Positions 42,860-55,169 of a DNA stretch of 64,000 bases are shown here, in pieces (the first letter of the stretch is position 1; each line of letters opens with the position of its first letter). This DNA comes from Oxytricha trifallax (taxonomy: Eukaryota; Ciliophora; Spirotrichea; Sporadotrichida; Oxytrichidae). The stretch covers positions 1-64,000 of the forward strand of contig ARYC01001911.1 in NCBI GenBank assembly GCA_000711775.1, written 5' to 3'. The notes beneath the pieces are model-generated. The model saw nothing but the letters and a program-made list of their open reading frames with translations. It was not told where the DNA came from and ran no database searches. The translations under genes and the position numbers were made by a program.

Positions 42860-44793
42860 TAAACAGTATAAACTGAAGACCAGAGCAATAAGAACTTCCT
42901 AGGCAAGTAACTTCCGCTGATGAGCCCTCTGTACAACTCTCTCCTTAAGCACATGCAGTTCTAACTACACTTTCACAATAAAAACCTCTCTCACGTTTAA
43001 TGCAAACTGCAGCTCATCCAAGGGGAGTATAGTAACCATTTGCACATACACATTATGTGGTACCTTATACTGAGAAATATATTCAATTTTATTAAAATTC
43101 AATACAGTCAAAGAGCAAACTATAATTTCAGAAGTGAAATTATAATCAAATTTTATAAATATGTAGTTTGTAGTTGTTGATAGACAAGTAAGAAATGCTG
43201 GAGAAGTTGCTGAATAAGCATCAAAACTGTAATATCCAGCAAGGCAAGCAATAGGATCTGTACCTCCTGGTCGAATGTAGTATGTCGTCAACTTATTTAT
43301 AATTCTTAGATTTAACCCTTGTGGGCATATCTTTTTTTATTTTTCTGTATGCAACTTCTTCAATAAATTTTACAGGCAGAGCAATCTGAAGGTTAAGTTC
43401 CTTGAGTTGAAGATATATAGTACTCTACTGAGCAATCTGTGCAAAGTTCACTCTTCAAAAGATAAAAAGCATTCTTTGGGCAAACTACTGGAGCAGAAGA
43501 GCCCTGTTTACAGTAATAATCAACTGGGCAATCTAAGCAAGTAAGTTCACTTTATGCATTAGTAGTTGCTGAGCTGTAAGTACCGCCTGGAGAGGCATTC
43601 AAAAAGTATATTAATCTAAGATATAAGCCATTAAATATAATTAAATGATGGATTCTCATGTATTTGTCTGGTTCTATCTAGACAGTAGAAACTAGCTTCA
43701 AAGTTTTATTATTAAGGAGGTGGACTCTTCTGAGCAGAATTTACCAGCAGGACATGCTAAGCAAATTGCTTTGTCAATAAGACCAGTGGAGGCACTGTAA
43801 TGACGAGGAGAGCAAGATAAATATCTAATGTCTTAAACTGCTTCAGGACAGTTGCTACTAGCTGTGCATGTGGTTGTTTAATTAAATTGATAATTTTATA
43901 TTTTAATCTTCAATAATTTTTGCATTTATAGTTCCTGTAGCATCTTAATAAAGTCCTTGTATATTTGGTTAACTATTGTGCTAAGAATGAGCATTTTGAT
44001 TAACGTTTAGGTTGTAACCATCTGGGCAACTTTATTCTGAACTTGAAGCTGAGGGGCAGTAATCATCAGGACAATCAACTTGATCAGTAAATTGATTGTT
44101 ATTCGAGGAAGTAGTCTTTTACCCTTGTCCTGGAGTTATAAATAACTATTATAAAATGCTTTGATTAATTCAGGCATAATTAAATATTAAGCGTATTGCT
44201 TCTCATCTTCTGTGACAGCGAGGCAAAATCTGCCAGCTGGGCAAGATTAGTCTCTAACGAAATTAGCTCCATAGTATTTTCCTTCTTCGCATTATATACA
44301 GTCACTGAATTTTTGTAATCAATCAATGAAGTAATAAACTATAATATTATATTTTAAAATATAAATCTAATTCGTCAAAAAATATGATTTGAGTTTAGTT
44401 GGAATCATGAAACCTATATTAAATTTCCCGTCTTATCCATCATGACAGAAATCAGAGGCATCTACATAATCGTAGGTAGTTGGTTTTTCAATTTAGCAAC
44501 CTTAAATGGCTGAAGCTTCCTCTTAAAAAAGTGAGTTTGTGTCTTTAAATAATCCTAACATTGTATAATAATTAACTTTAAATGTGACTGTAACTCATTT
44601 AAATTCAATATATTTGTTATAGGTGGGCAATAATTCACTTGATTGACAGTTCTGAAATATCTCTGTTCAAGTTTACATACTTTATCATCTATAAATTTGG
44701 AAGTGATATGGTCGTTATTAGTTCCTGATTAGAATCCTGAGAAATGTGGTAGGCAATAATAAAGATACTTAACAAGAGTAATAGTTTAAACAT
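42860..44793 (-). CDS. Cysteine-rich surface-protein gene A, signal peptide and repeat exons
   Basis: ATG at 44,793 opens MFKLLLLLSIFIIAYHISQD, a good signal peptide. Downstream minus-strand pieces in order: DASDFCHDGQDGKFNIGFM; CIQCEEGKYYGANF...SCPAGRFC; VDCPDDYCPSASSSEQSCPDG; SNCPEAV...ICLACPAGKFCSEE; LTCLDCPVDYYCKQG and VVCPKNAFYLLKSELCTDC; GGTDPIACLAGYYSFDAYS; CAQGESCTEGSSAEVTCLGS. The CxxCPxGxxC pattern is typical of GCC2/GCC3 repeats of large ciliate surface or secreted proteins. Short AT-rich gaps between pieces look like introns or eliminated segments. Continues at 42,240 and, beyond TBE-1, at 30,563. Confidence 0.7.
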
Positions 44794-44899
44794 AATTTAT
44801 AATTATAATTAAGCATTATGAAGAGAATCGGGATTTATAAAAGGTTTTGGTGCTGCGACTATTGCGGATCAAGAACGAAGCCAGATATGGTTGTTAAGA

Positions 44900-46862
44900 C
44901 TAAATATGGCAAAATAGGAAGTCATAAATTTAATTAAATATATAAAATAGTAGCTTTAATGAGAAAGATAATTAAATTTTAGTAAAAAGTAGTCATAGTT
45001 AGTTTTATCCCAATATCTATAAACTGTGAAATCCACTATTTTTATGGTATTATCGTATTTCTTTGAACGAGTAGCTGGGCATGTCAAATTTGCTCCAACT
45101 TGTGAAGTCAAATATGCATACATTCTAGTTCAGATTTAAAATGACTGCATTAAAAACGATACAGTATTGATAGTCATAGAATGGAAGTTTGATGGATTTT
45201 ATGAATTAAACTAACACAGTTATACCTGATTCTTTAACATAGCAATAGTTGTTTACTACGGAGGGCCCAGATATATCCCAGATCATTAAAAACTCTCAAA
45301 TAATTAATAAATTATTATAAAAATAATATAATAATCTAGAGTCAAATTTAAATCATGAAAAATATTTTATTACGATTAAGCAAATATTTCTCAATAAATT
45401 TCTCATGAAATCATATTTTTGTTATTATAAATAGGCAATAGAATGATCCTTATAATTTTCAATGCATTTAATCTTAACAGCTTTTACTAGAGTTCCCTTT
45501 GGTCATGTGGTAGCCGTTTAATCTAAGAAATCCTTTCCGGCTGTACTTTACTTACGTGTATTTGTGCTTAATCAAATGAAAATCCTGGATCGCAATCACT
45601 ATTAGTGAATTAATCAATGTATTGTTTAATGCTTAGCTATAATTTATAATATACATTGAATATTTACTCAATATAATCACTGAGGAAACCTTTGAGATCG
45701 ATTGAACAGGGTTCGTTTATAGGGCATGTTGTGCGAGATGTTTAGCCATACCTAGCGAATGATGTCTTGGTACAGGCACTGGGTGAAGAAGTAAGACCTG
45801 TTAATTTATAGTTCACATCAGTTGAAGCTGAAGACCCAGTGGATGCTATGTAAGTACCAGCAATACAATCAGAATAAATATAATGCTTTCAGGATTGTGA
45901 ATAAATCAATTGCTTTGATTTATTTAATTTAATATCAATTTAATTTTAAAATGATAGTTTAATGTTATCATAAATCATTTATCCAATAATGGGAATAATA
46001 TGAAAGAAAATCATTGGATCAAAATCGATAAATTTATTTAATATATAAGTTAATAATACACTTACTTGACGTTATAAAATTTTTTGTTCATATTTTATAC
46101 TAGCCAGAAGATATATTTATTTACTGAATCCTCATAAACTGTATTTGTCTCTGGGCAGAATTAACCAGTGGTTCATTTTGTGTGGCCTTGTTCTCTCTTC
46201 ATTGTTAATCTTCAGTCATCCTGGCAGTCCTCTACACCTCCCATAAATTTAAATCTCTTCCCAAATCTTACAAATTTAATTCATATTTTCTTTATTTTAT
46301 ACTAAATCTAATTCATAATAAAAATAACATGTGAATAATCCTCTATATTGATTGATACAATTCACAAAATTTTATGATTTTAGACAATTAAACTCAAGCA
46401 TCACTTGGTGAATAGTATCCTTCAATTCAAGATTTATTGATAGTTGATGTATAAGTATCATAAATATAAGGAGAATTTGGTGATTGGCAAGTAATAACTC
46501 CTATTGGATAAAATGTTCCAGTTGCGCATGGAGTTTTTGTACCAATCTAATCTGAACAACTACACCCAGAGTCACACAATGAGCAAGAATATTATCCGAC
46601 AGCGCTTGTACAAGTGTTGTTGGTCATGCTGCCGATTTCATTTATCTCTCAGGAGTGAGGGAAACTTTTAACTTTGAGACTAGGGACCACCAATTCGTAA
46701 GACTAAATTATCCATTTGTTGATGAAAATTAAGATGTTGCACTAAATGTGCATGATGAACAAGCTAGACCTGTTTGGCATTCTGTTTATTCTGCTAAACT
46801 TTTATAGAATGTTGGATCTATAAAAGATGCTGGGGAGGCACTGAAGGGGCTTCCACATTATA
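44900..46862 (-). CDS. Cysteine-rich gene B, probably decayed neighbour of gene A
   Basis: Minus-strand pieces: SFIDPTFYKSLAEQTECQTG, ACSSCTFSATS; YSCSLCDSGCSCSDQIGTKT, PCATGTFYPIGVITCQSP; IEGYYSPSDA; EDCQDD, CPETNTVYEDS; SDCIAGTYIASTGSSAS, TTCPINEPCSIDLKGFLSDY; NLTCPATRSKKYDN. Same repeat type as gene A. In-frame TGA codons stand where the repeat pattern expects Cys in at least four places, for example before IEGYYS and before TTGQFC. The last exon ends about 100 bp above the gene A start, so the two are in tandem. Confidence 0.55.
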
Positions 46863-46869
46863 CAATTAC

Positions 46870-47925
46870 AAAATTTATTTTATATTTATCATTCATTGTA
46901 ATTGAATATTACTTTTGGAAGAAAATCAACTAATAAACATAAAAATTAAATGAATTTTCTAATAAAAAACTTAAAGAAAACATGAAATTCTTATTTTTTT
47001 AAATTAGAATTTTTTAATTACATAATACAAAGTTTAGGGTAAGTTTTATTTCTCATTTTGATCATACTAAAGAAATTAATGCACGTTTCATTGTGAAAAG
47101 AAGTAAGTCAAAGCTGGGACACTTGCTGTTAAAGCATTTAATCAGCAACTAACTATTTATTTTTTAAATATTAATCATAATTATTGTTCTTAAAAAAATA
47201 ATAAACAATGTTATGTTACAATTAACTATTTACGTTGTCAATATAGAGAAGGTGTTTGCTGTGATGACACTTATACTATAAATGTTGAATTGAAATAATA
47301 TTTTGTTAGTTAAGATAATTAATTAAATCGTATTATTAAGAATTTTTCACAAAAGCCAAATTGATATGTCATCTCAATTTAAATCCATTGCTTCTTATAA
47401 AAAATCATCTACTGTGTTTTACTAAAATTCATATTTTTGAAACTTGTTTTTATATAAGTACATTGAAAGTTGATAGTTATTAATTTATGCTTTAAACAAT
47501 GAAATTTTTATATAAATTTTCATTAAAAAGAATAAAACTTTTAAATTTTAAAAGCAATATTATAAATCCAACATTAGTCATAAAACTTAGTTAAAAATTC
47601 AAATTAAAAAACGAATTATATCTCTTAGTATCATTATTTTATATTTCATTTTAATACTTTTCCATGATTTCTTACTAAGTTTCCTATTAGGTTGAGAAAT
47701 CATTTTACGGATTTAATTTATGCTAATTCATTATATCTTATTAATATCATAGAGGCCGATTTTCTTCATGTTTAGTTATTCTAAAGGCATATCCATTTTT
47801 CTATGATAACTGCATTTAATTGGGTTCTTTTACAAGGTTTATTGACTATTTACAGCTATTTGACTTGGATTTTAAATATTTGTAGCAGATGCCTTGCTAA
47901 TTTGCAGCACTCTTTTTTTTGAAGT
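46870..47925. other. AT-rich stretch with only weak coding signs
   Basis: Between genes B and C. Open stretches on the minus strand (for example LVADQMLQQQVSQLQLTSFH near 47,060-47,160) are rich in Gln because TAA/TAG are common here, so they are poor evidence. No repeat ends or RNA genes seen. Confidence 0.3.
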
Positions 47926-47929
47926 TTAA

Positions 47930-48260
47930 TCATTAGCACTTTTGTTGATTTTACTGCTGTAAATAAATTTTGATTACTGATATGGTTTGACACATTTCTT
48001 AAATTCCATATGATTAAGTTGAGAATAAACTTATTTTGTGGCTTTTTTGGTTTTTAAGTCTAAATAAAGGGTACAGGATTAATAGGGTCAGTAGATTAAG
48101 AGAGACCTGTGAAAATTTGTTTTTGGTGTTGCTTATTTCAAATTAAGCTTTAGTGATAATTTGAAGTTGAGGCTGTGTAATTTGAGATACCATCGATGAT
48201 GTCTGTGAGTCAAAGATCGAAGCATCTGCCTAGCTGTCTTAAGTTTAACAATGATATTAT
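47930..48260 (-). CDS. Possible downstream exon of gene C
   Basis: Minus-strand frame of about 100 codons reading SMVSQITQPQLQIITKAQFE, then SQVSLNLLTLLILYPLFRLK with a hydrophobic run, ending at TGA near 47,930. Separated from the next gene C piece by a stop and about 170 bp, which may be an intron. Family unknown. Confidence 0.35.
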
Positions 48261-48426
48261 GGGTCAGTTTCAAGTTTTGAAGAGTAAAAGGCTGTAAAAT
48301 AAATTAAAAGAGTAAATTTAGGAAAATTTCTTTTTTTATAAAGTCAATATCTAAATGCAGTGGATTTCAGGGTTCTTAAGTGGTGTTATGAGTTTAAATA
48401 CTGATGAGTTATTCTTCAAAATCAGC

Positions 48427-48928
48427 ACTTACAGGTTCCTCTATATCCAATACTTAATGTTCTTGAATTTTCTATTATAGATATAGAAATGTTTAGTAAA
48501 TATATAACTTCTATCTAGCTTATATATTAGAAACTATTGAATTTAAATTTAAAATCCTTTCCTTTAAAAGCAATTTTAATAAAAGGATTTATTAACACTT
48601 TTTTATTACATAACATAAAAATGACTTTATGATTGAAATTCAAATTGATTTCTTTATATTTTATATTCTAAAAAACAGTTTCAAAGTATATTCTATTTCC
48701 CAAATATATGTTACTCTTATTACCTTTTTGAATGCATTATCCAAGTCCTTGATCCTTATTATATATCTTAAGCATAGCATCTTATTATAAGACTTAGAGA
48801 GAAGTCTTTCTGACATCCAAATACTCACAAACTTAATCAATTTTCTGAAAAAGTGGCTTCATTAATCTTTCATACCTCTTTTTGTGATTATTGTTGTATT
48901 TAATATAATAAGAATAATCTCAGCCATT
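48427..48928 (-). CDS. Gene C, part downstream of TBE-2
   Basis: About 165 codons on the minus strand without an internal TGA after the first few residues: YSYYIKYNNNHKKRYERLMK, KIDQVCEYLDVRKTSLQVLQ, then IEVIYLLNISISIIENSRTL and SIGYRGTCKC to TGA. Joined to the 52,385-52,867 piece by leaving a single AAT, the frame continues: MFTN then G, an in-frame TGA, DYSYY. No family recognised with confidence. Confidence 0.6.
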
Positions 48929-49079
48929 CAAAGCTCCAAAACCCCTGAAGTAGTTTGATTGAGTTTTTGATTGATAAAAGTAGACTATTAATGCATGCTC
49001 TATAAAGGTTTATGTCGGTGTTTAATTTTTAAATATTAGTAATTTAAGTGAGTATAACATGCGAGTTTTTAAAATATGT

Positions 49080-50440
49080 TTCACACAAACATAAACTTAC
49101 AGTCATGTGGCAGATCTCTGAATTTTATCTTTCTAAGTTGATCTTTGATTTTTTCTATTGTTAATTAATCCTCTTAGCTTGGCTTGATAATAGTTGAGTA
49201 TGAAAGTTCTCTCATACCTCCATTTACTTTATTTTTATTGAGATATTGCTGATCTTTACTTAGAACTTTCTCACCCTGCAGCTAAATAATGCTTTCTGAA
49301 TGTCTCTCTCTATTTATTACTGCTAGAGTCCAGATATCCCATCAAGTTCTCCGTCTCCAATTTTTTCTCTGGGAAATATCCAGGGCACCATATACATTAC
49401 CTAATGCAGAGGCTTTTACTCTTTAAACTCTGTTATATAAATAATATAGACTCTTTGATATTGAAAGTCAATCATTATATTTCTAACTTTGAGTCTCTAT
49501 GAACGTAGGCGAGCTTGTGAAGCTCATCTATTCCCTCAACTATCTGCTGTAGTATCTAGCCAATTTATATTTGGCATCTTTTGTCGAATTAAAGCTCTCA
49601 GTAAATAATTTCAAGGAAGGGATGCCTAAATATAAAATAATCTTTACCAAGTAAATGGCATCAAACTAAATAATATGCCTTGCACTTTTAAATTTTTCTT
49701 ATTAAAGAGCGTAATACTATTTAGCAAATTCTATTTAGAACTTATCATTGAAAGGATATATTTTGTAAGCGTTTTATTCATCTATGATTACTTCCTTCTC
49801 TATTTTATCATTTAGAGTGAGGTAGCTTTCAAAACAAGAATCAATGTCAATAATTTTCAAGACAGAAATCTTCATGAACTCAATATTTACTATTATTATT
49901 ATTGATATCTGATACTGGGAGGTTCTTGCAGCTTTCTTCATTTGACTTATTTCTATAACTCAAATATAAGAGACTCGGCAGGACTTCTTGATCTTCTTTT
50001 TTTATAGGAATTTTTTCCTGTAGGCTCGTGGATAAACACACATCTTTTATTCTGCTTTTCTTTAAGCGCACTTTTAGGTTTCTTGTATGAGAATATGGCT
50101 TCTCACAGAACTTACAAATATACTTGCCATCCTTCTTTTAATACTTGAGATATAACCTAGGCATATCGTTATGTAAATCTCTCCAATGTCTCTTGTAAGT
50201 TGACTTGTTGAGGAAAACTATATTGCATTTTTTGCATCTATTGTCAAATTTTTATTGATAAAATTTAATTCAAAGGCGGTTGTTTAACCTCCTCCTAAAA
50301 TTGCACAACTTTTATGATGAACTCCTACTTAACTTATATTTAAATCCTAAAGCTAGACTGGTAAAAGTTATCATAAGTAGGCTCCCACTGAGTATAATCG
50401 TCTCTGGTCTCTACTTTTCTTGGTTCCTGGAATGAAAATT
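49080..50440 (-). CDS. TBE-2 zinc-finger/protein-kinase ORF
   Basis: Minus strand. C2H2 fingers CKKCNIVFLNKSTYKRHWRD and CKFCEKPYSHTRNLK near 50,080-50,240. Then CLSTSLQEKIPIKKEDQEVL, DIDSCFESYLTLNDKIEKEV, YAYKIYPF-type region, LHKLAYVHRDSKLE (catalytic loop; one base short against TBE-1) and the C-lobe NGGMRELSYSTIIKPS, LRKIKFRDLPHDCKF. This copy has no insertion in the kinase and serves as the empty site for TBE-3. One or two frame changes. Confidence 0.75.
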
Positions 50441-50699
50441 TTTATTGACTTTACCCAAGTAATGCCGCTATTCTCAAAAGGTAAGCGTTAATTTTAGTTT
50501 GTTGATAGATTTATTATAATAATGATAAAATCTACCTAGATAAACTGTAACAGTAGAGTAATACACGTTCTCAACAAATATTTGCTCAGAGGTAGGAAAA
50601 TTAGATCATTCTAAAAAGTAGTAAGTTGACATATTTTATGAGTATATTTTAGATTATAGTAAATTAAAATGCTCTTAAAGAAGTTATAACCTGAAAATT

Positions 50700-51345
50700 T
50701 GACTCCTAATAAAGTCTGAGCTTAATTTGGAGGACATCCTAAAATAATTAAACATAATTATGATCAATTTAATGGAGAAAGTTTATTAAAATGGAAATCA
50801 ATCTGTGAAACTAGGAACAAGTATTTCAATGCTTCTCCTCATATCTTTTTAGGGTTGACCTCCTGTAGGTCCTCCCTATTTAGTATTAAAATTTTATTAA
50901 GCTTAGAATGGATATCCATAATTTTAAATTTCATTTATATTTCTAGAAAGAGGAAGCAAAATGGAGTCTATGAATGATGTAATGAATTCAATCTCAAGAT
51001 TTAATTGGAAAATTTCGAAGTAAAGATGACCTCTTTAGATACTTGGTTTAGCAAGGTAAACTTTTATTAAAACTAATATTGACCATAGTTGAATTATTCT
51101 TGCCAACTCAAGAAAAAACAAAAATCTCGTTCTTAAAAGCATTGGTAAGCGAAAAAGAAATAAGAATTTAAGACTAATGAAATTAAAATGATAGAGATAC
51201 CTAACTACTCTGAAATATCAGTAACATATCTCTATTATGATGCTATGAGTTATGCAGATGTTGATCTCTACCTTCTATCAAAGCTGCAACTTTCTAATAA
51301 GTTGCCATAGAGAAACTTCTTCTTCGGCGTCCTTAGAACTCTGAA
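50700..51345 (+). CDS. TBE-2 22-kDa-type ORF, C-terminus deleted
   Basis: Plus strand, antisense to its neighbours as in TBE-1: YDQFNGESLLKWKSICETRN, ASPHIFLGLTSCRSSLFSIK, ISRKRKQNG, then REISEISV-type residues to FLISCHRETSSSASLEL. It stops where the deletion joins the transposase, so the basic tail is lost. Confidence 0.6.
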
Positions 51346-51349
51346 AAGT

Positions 51350-52230
51350 AGAAGTTTCTTGTAATGTCCTTTCAATAACCCTAATATAATTTAATTCCAT
51401 TGAAATGAGGTCTGTAGGGAACATTAAATACAGGTGTTATGTTTAATCTTTCATATTCCTTCCTTGAGTCTTTAGTTTTATGAACTGACAAGTTATCTAC
51501 AAACAGAAGAATCTGTCATTCAGCCTACTTATTTCTGAGTTATTGCAAAAATTAAATATATTATTCAGTCTTTATAGAACGAGGGTGAATAACATAAGTT
51601 TCCTGGCCACAATATTCACTTATTCCAACAAGAATAGAATGGGTTTAAACTTTAGCCTTTTAATCATATACTTCTTTGTTGCTATATCTTTTATAACAAG
51701 ACCTTGACATGAAGGTATTAAACGTGAATACTGCATCATCTATGTGAATGAACTTTAAATTATGCTCTTTAGCCCTCTGCATTTTATAGAATTTATAATT
51801 TAAATTATCCTTATATAATGGAATATTAAAGTCAATCACTCACTTAATTCGAATGAATGTCTAGTAAGATATTCCATTCTTTTTATATATGTTCGCTATA
51901 GATTAAGCAGAGATGTGAAGCTCAGGAAATTGACGATGAAACATCACAGCTCTATAGCCCAAAGATAGCCCAGTATTTAAAGTTTTATCATTAATAAGAT
52001 AATCGATTTGATGCTGCTTAAATTTTAAGGGTTTTTTAGGCTTAGAATTAAGGGGCTATCTCTTTAATTTCAATGCCAATAGACAGTAAGACCTAAAAAT
52101 AGCTGAAGATTTAGGGAGCAGTCTTGCTATTGATGTTTAATTTTGAATAGGCATGAGTTGATCACTATATTCAGCACATACATCCATAACGTAACTTAAA
52201 AAATAAATCTATTAACTATCTTTAACTGAC
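51350..52230 (-). CDS. TBE-2 transposase, C-terminus deleted
   Basis: Minus strand. Readable parts: HISAQSIANIYK-type segment, RIK, in-frame TGA, VIDFNIPLYKDNLNYKF, MQRAKEHNLKFIHIDDAVFT, VYDQKAKV, CGQETYVIHPRSIKTE and the VDNLSVHKTKDSRKEYERL motif with its Asp, ending in VPYRPHFNGIKLY at the deletion. IHIDDAVFT keeps the first catalytic Asp that TBE-1 has lost. The TGA after RIK is shared with TBE-1. Confidence 0.75.
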
Positions 52231-52384
52231 CCCAAATGTCGCATATACTCAGTTAAATTACTAATATTTAAACATTAAACAATTATATAAACCCTTTTAA
52301 AATCTTGATAAAGTCTGCACTAATAGTCTAATTATATCAATAAAAAATTTAATCAAACAATTTCAGGGGTTTTGGGTTTTGATT

Positions 52385-52867
52385 CGTGAACATACCTCTA
52401 CATACAATGCAATACTTCACAAATATTGCTTCGTGTTTGTGATCATTATGAAAATTTTAATTTTCTTTATAATATTCCTCTGTTTTTATAGACTCCTCAA
52501 GCTTTAGAATTAGCTCTTGTTTTTCTTTTTCAGATAGATTCTTTGAGGGAGATTAGGTGTTTGATAGTGTATGTGATGAAGTTGGAGTTTATTGATTAAA
52601 TTAAATAATTTTATGGGCTATTTTATGATTCTAGAGGAGTCTGTATGTTGCTAGCAACTGGCGTCTAATTTGTACTTTGTTTAAGGTCATCATTTGTTTA
52701 AGCAGCTTAATTTTAACGCTAAATCTATCCAAATGCCAAAGTTTGTTGTGAAAGGCTACTGAATACTCTAAAGTTGGATTTACTTGGAGATTTGAGTTTG
52801 ATCTTTGTGAAGAGTTTGATTGGAGGACACATATCTCATTACCTGTGAAATTAGATTGAAGTTTCAT
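52385..52867 (-). CDS. Gene C, part upstream of TBE-2
   Basis: ATG at 52,867 on the minus strand, 161 codons open with several TAA/TAG as Gln: MKLQSNFTGNEICVLQSNSS, LEYSVAFHNKLWHLDRFSVK, KNLSEKEKQELILKLEESIK, HKHEAIFVKYCIVCRGMFTN, ending exactly at the TBE-2 target. The first 78 codons are open in the standard code too. CIVCRG may be a zinc-binding pair. The start codon may be internal if coding continues above 52,867. Function unknown. Confidence 0.6.
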
Positions 52868-53640
52868 ACTACTGCCCTAAGACAAAGTCTACTAATATTA
52901 TTATTATTACTATGGTGCTAGTGGAAATTGATTGTGATTAGGTCTGCTAACACCTTTTTTATAAGAAAATATAGTGTTACTGGAATCAAACTGGACATTG
53001 TTTAAATCTTTCATAGGATCACGATGGATTCAAGTTACAGAAAATAGGTATCATTAATGATGTTTTGTTTACAATTAACAAAAAATAGAAAATTAAATAA
53101 TTCACTGATATTTTTTATAATGAATTTTATTAATTGAAGGGATATATCTCTTTACCCATACCATTATCTGGTAGCTATAGAAGGAATGAAATGTAGTAGA
53201 ATCTAAAGCATACTTGTTTCTTTATATGATCATCTTAATACTCTTTGATATCTTTCTTCTACACTGTATCTTTGTTCTTCGCAAATATTACAATTTCCTT
53301 CTATATAATAATATATTGATATTTTTTATTGTTAAATCTTTTAATCATCCTCTTTAGTTGAATAAAAGGGTCTTGCCTATTGTCCTTTAATTAGTTTTTC
53401 CAATTCTTGTTATCTCTATAGTATTCTTGCTTCATTCATAAAAATATGTGTCATATTATTTTTATAGAATTCATTATAAATTGAGATTGAGAAAATTTTA
53501 TGTAGGTAAGAATTTGAAAATTAATCCTTTTATCCTTTTTCTTGTAAGTTTTCTAAATAATTTGACAAACGACTGCTAATCCTCTCAGGATTCTATTAAA
53601 TATTGTTCCAAGCAAGAATGAATGAAAAATTTATGAATTA
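52868..53640 (-). other. Possible upstream exons of gene C
   Basis: Minus-strand open stretches (for example FVKLFRKLTRKRIKGLIFKF near 53,520-53,570) are long but Gln-rich and interrupted. They may be upstream exons; I could not fix splice sites. Confidence 0.3.
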
Positions 53641-54613
53641 AAATTAATTTTTATTAACTTAAAAATTAAAAGCTTAAAATGGGTTATAATTTTAAACAAA
53701 ATTAATTCAATATCAAGAAATAAAAAAGAAATTCTAATAATTCCACAGCTTAAAGTAATAAATAAAAAGTTGATATCTCATGCTTTTGCAAAAACTAAAT
53801 AAAAAAATAAATTTGACATCACTCCTATTTTTTGAAGCTTGACTTTTGACTATAATTGTAAAGGTGAAGTTATCCTCAATTATTCTTCATAAAAGAAATT
53901 TATATAATGAATCAAAGACATAATTAGGGCAATAATGGATACCTAAAGAGTTATATTTAAAAATGGCAATCAGCTTAAAGATATAGTAGTGTTATCCCCA
54001 AACTCATATAATGAGCCTAGTATTAGATATATCGCCAAAACTTTCATTTGCTGGTTAATCTAATGTACTCCTCTACAAAATATTATCTTATAGTTGGAAT
54101 TTACATCAAGCTAATCATTATTTTTTTATGTCGAATTTGGTAAAAAATTGATGTTAGAATTTATAACATAAATCAACAAACTTAGGATTAATGAGTATAT
54201 TATAATAAAATTAAAAATTAATAATAACTTAGTAATTTTAGTTGTCTGATCTTAATGGAATTAATTTATTCCATCATTATGTAGCGCTACAGCTGACTAA
54301 CCTTTTGAGTTTGCACCTTCATATATAGCAGATTTAATCTCCTCTCTTATATTATACATAAATTCAGCCAAAATTTTAATTTTTTTCATCTAAGGAGCAG
54401 CTCTCGAAAATTTTTTTTTGCGAGCTGCTTCGATTTAATAGAGTTATTTATTCAATATCTCATCGTTATATTATATATTTGTTCTGTAATCTTGCATGCT
54501 CTTTAATTTAAAAGAGCATTAGTTATTTAGAATTAAATTATGTTCCTTTTAAAAGCAACAACATTTAAAGTTATTCATAAAAGTTGATACTATATTACAT
54601 TTCAAAGAATGAT
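53641..54613. other. AT-rich spacer with a small hairpin
   Basis: No gene seen. AGCAGCTC...GAGCTGCT at 54,396-54,429 forms a stem around a run of A and T and could be a terminator-like or eliminated-segment hairpin. Confidence 0.35.
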
Positions 54614-54838
54614 ATGGAGTTTTTAAGAAAGCATTCAAAAATAAATAAATACAAAGTTGAATTAAAAGAAAATATATTTATAATACTTAATCGTGAAAAG
54701 AATTATCTCTCAAAAGAAATTAATATTTCGTCAGTTGCTCCAGATAATTAATACCATAAAATATATGCGACATCGAGAATCACAATTCACATACAGAAAA
54801 CATATTTTAGTTATGGAAGATTAAACTTAAAATATTGA
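54614..54838 (+). CDS. Small hypothetical ORF, 74 codons
   Basis: ATG to TGA, one TAA read as Gln: MEFLRKHSKINKYKVELKEN, then NREKNYLSKEINISSVAPDN and SRITIHIQKTYFSYGRLNLK. Mixed composition and better C/G content than its flanks favour coding. No family recognised; may be one exon. Confidence 0.35.
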
Positions 54839-55169
54839 TCATAATTTGACCTGCAAATATTTTATGGCCCTTCACCCCATTTAACTATCATATTTAAATT
54901 CATTAAAATATAAAGTTATAAGAATGTTATTCTAAACTTAACTATATTAATCGTTTTGTTGATTATTTTGAAAATAAATAAATTCGATTTTTTATCAAGT
55001 TTTATCTAATTCTTCTTCAGCAAATAACTTTGATTTATAATATTTTCATCAAGAATATGAAAATATCCCCATTTATTTATATGTTTTAAAAAACTAACAA
55101 GTAAAATTCGAAAATCAAAAGCTTCAAGTATTCTCAATATTTGCTAAGAAATTAAAATTATTTAATTTT

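Larger units (their letters stand above)
48929..52381 (-). mobile_element. TBE-2: telomere-bearing element, internally deleted
   Basis: Left end CAAAGCTCCAAAACCCC after ATT (48,926-48,928); right end GGGGTTTTGGGTTTTG followed by ATT (52,382-52,384). Inverted repeats over 100 bp match TBE-1. Gene order is that of TBE-1 in reverse: kinase (-), 22-kDa frame (+), transposase (-). At about 51,345 the 22-kDa frame jumps straight into the transposase, so roughly 0.5 kb of TBE sequence (the ends of both genes) is deleted; GAAACTTCT/AGAAGTTTC lies at the junction. It contains none of the insertions present in TBE-1, and splits host gene C. Confidence 0.9.

Noticed and set aside
44900-46862. Reassignment of TGA to cysteine across the genome
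   Set aside because: The clean gene at 61,596-61,961, the RING gene and both Helitrons end in TGA, and TGA stands for Leu and Arg positions elsewhere. Kept only as a finding to test for gene B.
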